Of a stretch of 64,000 nucleotides of DNA, positions 11,465 to 23,500 are shown in pieces. A model generated the notes under the pieces. The model saw nothing but the letters and a program-made list of their open reading frames with translations. It was not told the origin of the DNA and did not search any database. The DNA is from Chlamydomonas sphaeroides. Taxonomy: Eukaryota; Chlorophyta; Chlorophyceae; Chlamydomonadales; Chlamydomonadaceae. Location of the stretch: NCBI GenBank assembly GCA_001662425.1, contig BDDC01000033.1:31062-95061 (forward strand), given 5' to 3'. Both the position numbers and the translations under genes were made by a program. Positions within the stretch are counted from its first letter, which is position 1, and each line of letters opens with the position of its first letter.

Positions 11465-13492
11465 CTGCACGGGCGCGGAAGGCCATAAAAGGTCAGGGAC
11501 CCGACAAACGCATGCCAAGCAAGATAGGAGGCTCTGCAATGATGTGATATTTAGGCTTGGGTACCCTGCGGACGGTGGCAACGACGCCGTCTAGCGACAG
11601 CCCTCGACGCAGAAAGCCCTCGATTCTCACAACCGAGCCACCCGCGCCAAGCAGAAGCTCGACCGGGGCTGGCTTATAACAGGAAATAATGCATATGTTC
11701 GTTTCACCGATGGCAGCGGCCTGGCTAGTGCTGGGCGTGCCTAAGGCGCGCTCTGACGAGGGCTTCGCAGCCCAAAAACGGCTACGCCAGGCCCAACCGG
11801 CCGCACAATGGCAACAGCCGTTTCATATTGGGTGTGGGAGGCACCAGCTTGCGGAGAACGCGGCTGGCCTCGGCACCGAAGTAGGCCTTGCACCGTTTCG
11901 GCTCTGAACTCCGACCCCCCTATCCCGCCTCGCAGTGGGGAGCCTCGACAAGCGCTCACCTGACGCTTGCAATACCGTGTCCAGCGGGCCAGGCCGCGAC
12001 CCTCGCCCGAGCGGACGAGAGCCATCCACGCGCGTCAGGTCGTCGCGAGCAGGCGCTCAGGCCGTCGTCCTGGTTGCTGCGCGTCATTGCAGCGGCAGTC
12101 CTCGCTACTTCTCCATACTTAGGCCTTCCTAGGGTTTTAGACTTGCTTGCACGAACGGCCTGTTTCGAGTACTCTTATGCGTATTGAGTTCTGTATTCCG
12201 CTGTGCAGCGACGAATACTGTGTTTCTGTGGGGAGGCTGGTCGGGCCTGGGAATGTGGGCTGCGGTTGGCAGCTCTGCGATTTGGACGCTTTGGAGCTTC
12301 CGGTATCGGAGGCCGATTGTGTGCGCGATTGGTGACTGCAAAAAAGAGAATGTGCTTGGCGTTGAAACGTCGAATTCACGACGGAAAGGTGCCGCCCGGA
12401 TGCCCAGGACGCCAGGAGCCGCAGGCCGACCCACGGACGACGGAGGCCCCGGCCAGGACCCCTGGCCCTGGCCGTCGCCTCCCTCCCGCGGCCTCCCTAC
12501 TACTTCACCAGGAATTTGCGCTGAGCCTGCCACCAATTCCTGTGCCTGCCTGTACACGTAATGCGCTCAGTCAGAACAGCCGAATGCATGGACAGCCCTT
12601 GCCGTCCGTGCTGGCAGGTGCTGGCGCCCAGGAGTCGCGCCGTTTGACGGATGCTAGACCCTGTACTTGCCAACACTGTATTGCTGCACATCAAGCGGAT
12701 CAAGCTCTCATCAGCGATGCCAGTCAGCGCCAGAGCAGAACGCAGGATGGCTACGGATGGCTGCTGTTCACGGCAGGGGAAAACCCCCTGCAGTGCCCCC
12801 TTGTGCCCCCGCTGGCCACGGCGATGATGGGACCCGCAGCACAGCGACGATATCGGTGTGCGGCTTACTTACTGCGCCAGCTGGTTATTGGAAGCATTCA
12901 CGGCCGCCCAGCCAGCCGGTAAGGCTGTGTGGGCACCCGGGGAATGTTTGGCGCCTAGCCGCCTGCCATCCTAGCGCCCATTCACCCTGGGCACGCATTG
13001 CCATGCCGCAGTCTGGGACGCACAGCCGCCGCCGCCACAGCACGCCTGCTAGACATGAAGCTGGGCGTGCTTGTTTGATGGTCCGCTGGCATGCGTCGCG
13101 GACCTCCCGCCGAACGGCTCACCACCCCGCCTGCGCAACAGTCACGCAGTGAATTCCACGCATCCGGCGGCTGCAACCCCATCCATACACATCAAGCTCC
13201 TAGACAAGAAGTTGCAAACCCGCTCTGCAGGCCTGCGCGCCGTGCGCGGGCGGCATGCTCCAGCAACCCCCCTGCCAGAACACGCCACCAAGCGGACCCT
13301 GCGCATTGGCACCGCATAGCATGCGGCGAGCCAGACAGCCGGCCCGGTAACGTCATATGCCCGCCAGCCTGCTGCGGTCTGCCCGGCATCCGTGACACGT
13401 GGCCAACGGGTGCGCGCCACCACATTCTGCTGCAGTGGCGGTCACCCCTGCTGTGCTGCGCAGCGCATGCGGGCTGTTGCCGCGTTGTGCAC
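11465..13492. other. region upstream of the acidic-domain gene
   Basis: It should contain the 5' exons and promoter of the acidic-domain gene and the 3' untranslated region of DPM3, which lies on the same strand. A minus-strand stretch at about 11,545-11,655 reads GSVVRIEGFLRRGLSLDG and looks protein-like, but no splice phase joins it to the next exon. Open frames at 12.1-12.9 kb match nothing I recognise. Confidence 0.4.
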
Positions 13493-14084
13493 CTACGCCT
13501 GCACGTTAACGCCCATAGCCTCCAGTCCCCGCCGGGCTTCGGCAACTTCCTGTGAAGTGGGCAGAGCGGGGAAGGGCGGGCGCAGGCGCAGTGCTCAACG
13601 CAAAAGCAGTGCGCCTGCGGCGGAGGTCCACAGGACTCCCCGGAGAGGGTGGCGCGGCTGCAACGTGGCCCCAGCGTGACAAGGCAAGCCCCCATGTGGT
13701 CTATGCTATGCTGGCAGCGATAAACAGTGTGAACCTCAGCCGTCGGCTGCCACGGGCCGCCCTGCTCACCAGCTTGAGCTGCTCGATGGCCCCCGGGTAG
13801 CTCTGGAAAGTGAGCACGCCGTGTACAAGCCGCACAAACAGGTATGCTCCCACCAGAAATACGCTCCACAGAGGAGCCTGCGGTGTGGCGCAGAGCAGCA
13901 AGCTGTGATGCTGAAGCCGCCGGGCAGCCAAGTGGTTGGGTGCCAGTAAGGCGTTTTGCATAGCGGCGAAACCCACCAGCAACACGGCCGTGCGCAGCCC
14001 AACCGCCGGCGACGCCCGGCAAGCACAGATCCACACGATCAGCAGCAGTAGGCCAGTCGCGCAGAGGCGGTGGAAGCGCTTCAT
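13493..14084 (-). CDS. DPM3: dolichol-phosphate mannosyltransferase subunit 3
   Basis: Three exons: 14084-13977, 13877-13770 and 13549-13493. Lengths of 108, 108 and 57 bases with phase-0 junctions give exactly 90 residues plus TAG. DPM3 is normally about 90 residues. The N-terminus (MKRFHRLCATGLLLLIVWI) is a membrane segment; a second follows (PLWSVFLVGAYLFVRLVHG). Then come LTFQSYPGAIEQLKL and the C-terminal EVAEARRGLEAMGVNV, matching the conserved cytosolic end of DPM3 (plant form ends DIAEAKEFLKHKGVDV). DPM3 anchors and stabilises the catalytic subunit DPM1 at the ER membrane, where Dol-P-Man is made for N-glycans, GPI anchors and O-mannose. Without removing the first intron the frame would be 33 residues too long. 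The gene is divergent from the dynein gene, 433 bp away. Confidence 0.9.
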
Positions 14085-14517
14085 CGCTGCGCGTGCAGGA
14101 TGCTGCTGCCTAGGACGGGCCGACTACGCGGCAGCAGCATCATGGGTATCTTCCGGCTCCACGAAAGGCGATTCAGCACATGTGCTTGGTGAAGCTGCCC
14201 TTCACAGGGTTCGTGGCGCGACCGGCCGGGCGACCGGCTGCCTTCTCAGGGTTGCTTGTGAGTATAAGCCTCACAGATTGTGCTGTAGCCTATGCAGCAG
14301 TGGACTGCCGGATGGCACAGGCACGCATGAGGCTAAGTTTGCAAATCGTACCATGCAGCTTGCTGACTGCAACCTTCCTGCCCAACCTGTTATTCCACGA
14401 CTAGACTTAGCTTATTTGACGACAAATCAGCCATTGACGCCCTCATAAACTGACTTTGGGGGATAATGTTCTTCGAAGCGCTGAAAGCGACACCAATGCT
14501 TTTGTAATCCGTGAGCC
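14085..14517. promoter_or_regulatory. shared intergenic promoter region, DPM3 / dynein heavy chain
   Basis: These 433 bp separate the start codons of two head-to-head genes, so both core promoters and 5' untranslated regions must fit here. The stretch nearest the dynein start (14,390-14,480) is less GC-rich than its surroundings. I see no clear TATA box. Confidence 0.5.
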
Positions 14518-17500
14518 ATGCCAGGCGTAGCAACGCTAGGCAGTAAGGGCCTCGCGCCCAAGCCGAAAGGTGCGGGCTCAGCCATCTGCATGTTCAGCGC
14601 TGTCGAGGCTTGGACAGCTCACACCGTATTGTAATATGTGTTACCTGCTGCAGCACGCTTTGGAGCGGGGCGGCAGCCGGTTCAGCACCAGCCTGCCGAG
14701 CATGGGGATGCAGAAGCCTCCCAGGCGGGCGAGCTGCCGCCACAGGACTCGGAGGCGAGCCTGGTGAGAGGGGGAATTGGATGGCGGGGGGGGGGGGGGC
14801 ACGCACAAGGCGCAGCGTGCCCGCACAAGGCGCAGCGTGCCAAGGTGGGACGCCCCCGCTGACCGCAGTTCGACGAGGTTGTCGGCGACGAGGCCATGTA
14901 CTCTCACCTGCTCCCTAAGGTCAGTGTCATGCCACTGGTTGATAAACCCGCATTGTCAAGGGGCTGGTATCGATCGGGACGCTCAGCGAAGGGGCCCATG
15001 GTTGTCCCCTGCCGGAGGGGAGCGTCTGGTCAACGCTTCAGCGAGGGCGCAGTGCTGCGCCGCTGGCGGCCATGGCTGTTTAGCGGCCGGATTGTATCTC
15101 ATGTCTGAAAGACATCGGCACCTGGCCTTACGTGCGCTCCTCCCATGCCCGGTGAAGGTGATGGCGCCCTTCGAGACGCGGCCCGGGGAGACGCCGCGGA
15201 AGGTGCTCATCCAGAGGTACGCCCAGCAGGACCGCGGCGTCGTTCATCGCCACATCTTTGGCGGAGCTCTTCCCCTATTAGCCGATGCTGCCGGAGGTTT
15301 GCGCCGCAGCAACCTCCATGCTGCACGCGGTGCGGTCCACAGCAGCGCGGCCCCTCGCCGCCAGGCAGCTTGGCCGCGGCTTGGTAAGCCGGGTGCTGAC
15401 CCACCGCCGCGCCCTCCACGATGCCCCGAATTGGTTGCCGACCACCGCCACAGGAAGCGGCGGCAATTTGCGGCGCAGGACGTGGCGCAGCTGGTGCAGG
15501 GCGAGGGCGTGGCGCCGCCCCAGCAGGAGCACTTCCCGCTGGAGGTGTTCGACAACACCATCTACGAGACGCGGACGCACCCCGAGTGGGTGCCGCAGCG
15601 TCCAGGTGAGCACCTGCGCGCCCCACACCGCTCCCTTATGTTTGGCACACAGTACGGCGTTGGCAGGGCTGGTGGGTGCGGCGGCGCACCCTGGCCCCGT
15701 CTGCAGCGTGCCGCCGCGGGCTGCCGCTGAGGGCGGACCACACAGGGCTGCGCTTGCGCAGCAGCCGGCCTGATGAGCCGCATCCCGGCCGGTGCAGGCG
15801 TACCGCCCACGTCGGCGAGGGCGCTGGTGGCGAGCGAGGAGGGCGGCGTGGCCTGGGCGCCGTGCACAGTGCTGGAGTACGACCAGGCCAGCAATTCGTT
15901 TGGCGTGACCCTGCACCAGCACAACGGCCTGACCACCAGCGGCCACGGCGAGGCGGCGCCGGGCGGGGGCGAGGGCGAGGATGTGGCCATGGTGTGGCTG
16001 CCCCGCGTCAAGGTGCGAGCACAGCGGCGGGGCTAGCGGTGCCGCGGGTGGCCAGGCGGCGGCGAGGCGCAGGGCCCGCCTGCTGCCGATCGCTGGCCGA
16101 AGCCTTTTCGGCTGTAGCAGATCGTCCGGCATACGGCGCGGCGTCGCCAGCCGCCCAGAACTTTGCGCATGCGTATGAGCAGCTGCCGGGCGCCGCCTGA
16201 GTGGATGCACCCGCGCACATGCCGCGCCCCTGCAGGTTTGCTTCAGCGCCGAGGACCCGGCGCTGTTTGCGCGGCGCCACGCCGACGCGCACCGCAGCCG
16301 CGCGCGCGCCGAGTCGCTGCTGCGCTACAACCTGTACATCGACTCCATGCCCACGGACGACATCCCGCCGCTCACCAACGAGCAGGTGCGGCAGGGCGCA
16401 GCAGCAGGGCAACCGAAGGTGTCCCTCCCTTGTTTCGGCTTGCTGGGTGTCGCGCCGCGGCCTGGCGCTGCGGCGCGGAGCTCACTAGCATCAGCGCCTG
16501 CCCATGCCCTGTGGTATGCGCCGCAGGTGAACCGCATGCTGAGCTTTGCGCTCAACAGCAAGCGGCTCAAGGACAAGCTCATGGACACCAGTGCGCTCAT
16601 TGCCGAGGTGGGGCCTGCGGCGGCAGCCTGCGGGCGTGCAGGGACCTGCAGCGGCGGCGGCGGCGGGGCCCGGGTCAAGCCGCAGTGCTAGCTCGGACAG
16701 CTATGGGCACCGCAACTCTGTACAATTGCTGAATTCGCTACGGGGCTAGTGGCATGCTTGTGATGGTTTTCGGCCTCCGTATTACTGCCGCACAAGGGAT
16801 AAAGGTAGGGTTAAGAATCACAGCACAACCGGCTCGCCACGCCACCCTGGCCACGCCCCAGGTGAACATCGAGTACGCCCGCACCATGAACAAGGTGGTG
16901 TTCGACGCGTCCGTGACGGCGGCGAAGGCCGAGCAGGAGGCTGCCGAGGCGGGCACGCCGGGTGGCGGTGGCACACCGATGCGACCGGCGGGCGCCATGG
17001 GCGGCGCGCCGCTCATCCCCATCGACGAGGAGTTCCCGCAGGAGCCGCCGCGGCCGGTCCCCGAGAAGGTGGGGCGGCCACCATGGCTCTCCACGCCCGC
17101 TGCAAACTGTGGGCTCGTGCGATTGGCTGCGCACGAAGCGGCGGGGTAGAGCATGCGGCCTGCCGTGCATTGGGTCGAGCGTGCTCAGCGGGCCCGCCTA
17201 TGCCCCACGTGTGCTCTTATGTGAGCAGGGCACGGTGCCGGTGGAGGGCTCCCACGACTTCCCGCAGCAGTTCAGCGAGTTTTCCTTCAAGACGCTGCTC
17301 ACCAAGCCCGAGGTCATCATGGCCATCACCAAAATCAAGGTGCGGCCGGCTACTGTAGCGTTACGCACCCACACCAGGGCAGCCCAGTCCTCAGCGCACC
17401 GGCCTCTCCCGGCGCCCCGCCCCTCCTTACGCCGACTGTACCGGCCCTGCGCCTTTCCTCCCGCCCACTTCCCAGGTGGAGTGCGCCAAGGTGAACAAGA

Positions 17501-20500
17501 TGTGCCTCTTTAACACCCACTACACCAAGTCCGCGCGCCTGGAGGAGCTGGAGCAGGGCCAGGTGCGCGGCCGACACCTGCCCATAAGTTCCCCGCCCCA
17601 CGCTTCCCAGGGTCCTGTTGTCTGCGCTGCCGCTCGCCGCACCCTCCCGCCTCCATCCACGTCTCCTCCTCCCTCCCCTCCTCCCCCCTCCCCCCCTCCC
17701 CTTCCGCTGCCGCCGCCTAGGTGGCGGCGCTGGACAGCGCGGGCAACTACCTGAAGGACACCTGGTGCGTGGCGCTGCGCAACGCCATCCGCAACAGCTT
17801 CAAGGACGTGGGCAAGGGCTGGTTCAACCTGGGCGAGGCCAGCATGGAGACGTACGAGTTTTCCAAGCTGCGCAAGTTCCTCACGCTCACGCGCTTTGTG
17901 ATGGAGGACACCATGCGGGCACTGGTGGAGGACTCGCTGTCCAAGTTTGTCGCCTTCGTGCAGGTGGGCGCGCGCTGTGCGTGCGTGCGGCGTCTGGCGC
18001 GACGCAGCTGCTGCGGAACGGGATGGGGAGTGGAACGGGTTCAGCTGGGCTCGCTATGGGCCCCGCTTGACATCTAGCAAACACCCACTTGTTTGTGGAA
18101 GGGCGTGATGAATGGCGTCGGACTCACGGCTCCCCCGTGCGCGCGGCGCGTGCGCCTCATGGTGTGCGCAGGGCTGCTGTCCCGGCCGCGTGACGGTGAA
18201 CAGCACGAGCCAAGTGGAGATCTTGGACGCCTCCTCGCCCACGCCGCTGCCCGCCACGGGTCCCGGCCGCAAGCCGCCGCTGCTGGCGCTGGACCTGACC
18301 ACAAGCAAGGAGGGCAGCCGCTTCATGTACACCACGCCGCCCGAGGCCATCACCAGCAAGGTCATGGCGCTCTTCGACGCCGCCATCGGTGCGTCGCCTC
18401 CAGCCGCACCGCGCTACCGCCCCACGCCTTCGTATCCAAAACCCTGCGCGCTGCGTTGACGACTCCGCCTCGCGCTGAGGCTGACCCTCGGTTTCCCTGC
18501 CTTGTCTCCCTGCCGCACCCTGCAGGCCGCACGCAGGGGCTGCACACGCTGGAGCCGGCCATCATGGAGAACCTGTTCTGGGCCACGGCGCCCGTGCTGT
18601 CCACGGTGCACCCGCAGGAGGAGGGCGTGGTGCGCCTGCGCGAGGCGCTGCGCACCACGCTCACCACAGCGCTGGTGCCGGTGGACACGTACATGGCCAA
18701 ATTTGAAAAGTGCGTCGGTGCGCTTGCGGGGCGAGGGATGGCATCGCGCCTGCTGCTCGCTGTGGGGCCAGGAATTGCCGTTGAAGCCAGAGGGGGTGCC
18801 TGCCGCAAGACGTTGCTGTCCATCAGCGTCCTGAGCCCGGGCGGTGCTGCGGCATGCGGCTAACCCACCCACCCGCCCCCCGGCCGGGCCCCAGGTACGT
18901 GCCGCTGCTGCAGCTCAACGTGGAGAGCTACGTGGCGGCGCTGGAGGCCAAGGGTGACGACCTGACGCTCACAGAGGTGCGCCGCGGCGCCCAGCCCCCC
19001 CCCCGCCGCCCCCCCCTCACACACCTGCTGCGCCGCGCTCGGACCCTGGGGTTGCAGGCCTTCCGCTTCCCGGCAGCAGCACGGGCCCGCTATCTGGTCC
19101 ACTAGGCCACGGCGCTGCTCCTCTTGTTGCGGTGCCGAAGTTGTCCTGCCCGCCTGCATCGTTCCTCGGCGCAGGTCCGCGCGGAGATCAAGCGCGCCTC
19201 TGCAGACCTGGAGTCGCTGCTGGAGAGCGTGCCGGCGGGCATCTCGCTGGGCCTGGTGCAGGTCAACCTGGCCAAGGTGGGGCAGCTGGGCGGGAAGATT
19301 GCGGCGTTGGTCTGTCGCGAGCACCGCCGGCGGCAACAGCTCCCATGGCTCTGGTAGCTGCGACTGCTGCTGCTTACTGCATCTGCCCTGCGTTGGCGTC
19401 CTGTTGCGCAGACCCGCGAGCTGCTGGTGAAGAAGCAGGAGAAGCTGGTGGCGCTGCTCAAGGTAGGCAGCGGTCGTGGGAAGCTGCGGCAGCTGGGGGC
19501 AGCAGCGGCGAGCAGCAGCGAGGAGCCGCAGCGCGCCGGTGGTTCAATCGTTGCAACCTTCTTGGCCACTTCCCGAGGACCAAACACGCACTGCCCCTCC
19601 AATGACATCCCTCCACAGTCGCTGGCTGCGCGCGTGCCCCGCCGCGCCATGGCTGCCGTGTCCGCCAAGTTCGCTGAGATCGACCGCGCGCTGAAGGCAA
19701 GCAGCCCGCATGAGCACCCTTTGCACCCATCTCAGCACCCGCATTGACCCCTGCCGTGCCGTGCCGTGCCAAGCATGCTGCGCTGTCGGCAACCAACAAC
19801 CACATACCTGACACCGCCTGTTGTCAAAATCCCCGCCCCACAGACCAAGGCCAACAACCTGGAGGATGTGGACGACCAGCGCAAGTACATCGAGCAGCTG
19901 CCCAACAAGGTCAGCGCTCCCCTGCACTCGAAGAGCCCGCGCTAGCCCAACCCGAGCCTAGGGTCCTTGCAGCGCGTTGCCTCGCAGGCCCTCGCTGACG
20001 TTCCATCCTTGCTCCCGCACGTACCCCCAGATCCAGGAACTCATGGCGGATGTGGAGGCGCAGCGCGGCTGGTACGAGCTGCTGGAGAGCATGCGCTACC
20101 TGCTGCCCGAGGACGACCTCAAGGACAAGTTCGCGGGCGAGAGCTGGGGCATGCGCCTGTCCAAGCAGGCCGACAAGCAGCTCGAGGTGATCCCGGGTAC
20201 CAGCAGCATCGCAGGGACGGGCTGCTGCAGCAAGCTAGGCCCGGCGGCAGTGACGGGCATGGGCCGGGATGGGGTCGAGCGTGAGCGTGTGTCGCCTCTC
20301 CCCTCGCCTGAACGCCACCTCGCTGCTGTCGGTGCCGTAGGTGCTGTCTGGCGAGGAGGCGCGCTACAAGTCGGAGATGCTGACGGAGCAGGACATCTTC
20401 CGGGACACCATCGGTGACCTGCAAGTGGTGAATGCCGTCGGCGGCGTTGCAGTACCCCGGCCCGCAGACAGGCTGTCAACGACACGGCGGAGGGGCGGGC

Positions 20501-23500
20501 AGCTCGGCAGCTGCCGCCACGGGCTGGACGGGCCGACCGACCGATGGCAGCGCTTCCTAGCCCTGTGGGCGGCAAGATCTCATAAAACCGCATTATCGGC
20601 TTGAACCCCTTCAGTGTACCTCGCCGCTCACCCGCTCCCTCCACCTCCCACGCCCGCTGCCCGGCACCTGCAGCTGGTCAGCAACTTTGGGTTGTACACG
20701 GACCTGGGCAAGATGGACACGGTGGTGGCGGAGACCAAGGCCGTGGACGAGCGGCTCAAGAAGGCCGACCGCGACGCCACCGTGTACAACAGCCGCGAGG
20801 GGCTGCTGGGGCTGGAGATCACCGATTACAGCCCGCTGCGCAAGGTCATCGAGACATTCGACCCCTTCTACCAGGTGCGGCACCGGCGGACGGGCCCGAC
20901 GCCACAGCCCGCAGGCAGTCAGCAGGCGCAAACCGAGCGACCATACATGCCAGGCTGCCTTCCTCTCTCCCCGGCCATGCTGCCCCTGCTGAGGCCTGCA
21001 CCTTTGCCTCGCCTTGCCTACCTTGTCTTGCCTTGCCTTGCCCTACCGCCTGCCTTGCCTCGCCTCACCCCTCTGCCCCGCTGCAAACAGTTCTGGACCA
21101 CTTCCTCCACGTGGCGCTCGTTGCACAAGAGCTGGATGCACGACTCGTGGGAGCAGCTGCACGGCGAGACCGTCGAGCGCGAGGTCACCAACGCCTACAA
21201 GGTGAGCGGCCGCAGGAGCCCCAGCTGCTGTGCAGCGCCGCAGCTGCTTATGCGCGGGCCTGCCACGCCAGGGCAGACCGCACCACTTCGCGTATGCTAG
21301 CTCCCTCACGTCGTGTGGGCCGTTGCTCCCGGCCCCCCGCGTTGCAGGTGCTGTACAAGACCGGCAAGGTGTTCGGCCAGCGCGGCGGCCTGGACAAGTG
21401 CGCGGAGAACTGCGAGAAGGTCCGCGAGGAGGTGGAGGCGTTCAAGAAGTTCGTGCCGCTGGTGCAGGTGAGCCTGAGGTGAGCCTCGCTGTCTTCTGGC
21501 ACCTGGAGCCTGACGCGCACTCGCCCGTTCGCTGCCTCCAAATGCGCGTCCTGTCCGCAGGCGCTGCGAAACCCCGGCATGCGCGACCGGCACTGGGACC
21601 AGCTGTCGGCTGCGCTGGGCTTCCGGCTGCACCCCGACAAGACCTTCACGCTGGCCACCGCGGAGCAGATGGGCCTGCTCTCGCACCTGCCCATAATCAC
21701 CAAGATCGCTGACGTGGCGGGCAAGGAGTACTCCATCGAGATGGTGAGTACTGCGGGAAACAGCCTACGTGCTAGCACCCGCCGTACCCGCACTCCCGGG
21801 CCAGGTGGTGTAGGGTCTGCTGCGGATCAGCCTCAGGCTCCAGCCCGCTCAGCGCCGGCGCGTTGACGGTGTTTGCGGCGCGCCCTTGCCGACCCCGTGC
21901 CGCAGGCGTTGGACAAGATGCAGCGCGAGTGGGAGGTGGCGGAGATGCAGGTGCTCGAGTACCGCGAGACCAAGACCTTTATCATCAAGGTGGAGGAGGC
22001 CATCAGCCAGATGCTGGACGACCACATCGCCATGACGCAGTCCATGAGCTTTAGGTGGGGCGTGGTCGCATCTGGGACGGCACAGTGTCTGGCTCTACAG
22101 GCGCTGGTGGAGGCAGGCGCGATGCCGGGCCTCAAGGGGCCTGAGGATCCCGGGCAGGCCTTTCGAGGTGTGACGGCCTGACTCGTTTGCCCCTGGGCTC
22201 CCATCAACCCGTGCACAGTCCGTACAAGAAGCCGTTCGAGGAGCGCATTGCCAAGTGGGAGCAGCAGCTGAGCCTGGTCAGCGAGATCCTGGAGCAGTGG
22301 ATCGCGCTGCAGCGGCAGTGGATGTACCTTGAGCCCATTTTCGGCAGCGAGGACATCATGCAGCAGCTACCGCTGGAGGGCAAGCGCTTCGCCACCGTGG
22401 ACCGCATGTGGCGCAAGACCACGGAGGCAGCCAAGCGCAACCCGCTGGTCCTCAAGGTGCGGCCCGTGGGCCGGGGCCGGAGCCGATGCCTGCAGGCACA
22501 GTACGGCCGCGTGCATGCCCCGCCGCGTGACCCCGTCATGTCCGTGCCCATTGACCGCCAACCGGCCTCAACCGTACCCCTCAATCATCACCTCAACCCG
22601 CACCCGCACTCATGTAAACTCACTTGCTTCCCCAGGTGTGCGCCAGCCAGAAGCTGCTGGACTCGTTCATCGAGGCCAACAAGCTGCTGGAGAGCGTGCA
22701 GAAGGGCCTGGCCGACTACCTGGAGACCAAGCGCCTGGCCTTTGCGCGCTTCTTCTTCCTGTCCAACGACGAGCTGTTGCAGATCCTGTCGCAGACCAAG
22801 AACCCTCTCGCCGTGCAGGTGCGCGCCAGGGCCTTTGCCCGGAGGCGGCTAGCCCGCTTGCTGCATGGCCCCCGACATCCCTCATGCTGCTGCCAATCTG
22901 CCTGATTCCTCTGTCGTTGACCCTCGCTTCCTTTGCAGCCGCACCTGCGCAAGTGCTTCGAGGCCATCGAGAGCCTGGACTTCGGCCCCGGCGGCGAGAT
23001 CAGCGGCATGAACAGCCGCGAGAAGGAGAAGGTTCCCTTCGACAAGAGCATGCTGCCGCAGGGCAACGTGGAGATCTGGCTCGGTGAGGCAGCCGCGGCG
23101 CCACCACGTGTGCCGGACGTGCCCACACACCCCATCCAAGCACGCTCCCGCACCAATCTCTCTGCCCCGACCTCCAGCACGTTTCTGCTGCGCTGCTGCT
23201 GACTCGCACTCTCCGTCACTCTCATTCCTTGCGGCCCCCAGGCGAGGTGGAGCGGCGTATGCGCTACAGCGTGCGGCACCAGGTCATCCTGGGCATGGAG
23301 GCCTACGCGCGCACCGAGCGCAAGCAGTGGGTGCGCGAGTGGCCGGCCATGGTGGTGCTAGCCGTGAGCGCCATCTTCTGGAGCCGCGAGGTGGAGGAGG
23401 CCATCATGGGTGAGCAAAAGCGAGCCGGGGCAGGCGCTGCGGGGTGCTGGGTGCAGTGCACAGGACGAGCGCGTTGGCCACGGGCTCCCGAGAGGCCTGC

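Noticed and set aside
12129..12561. Overlapping frames on both strands at 12.1-12.6 kb
   Set aside because: Neither resembles a family, and both being open points to composition rather than coding.
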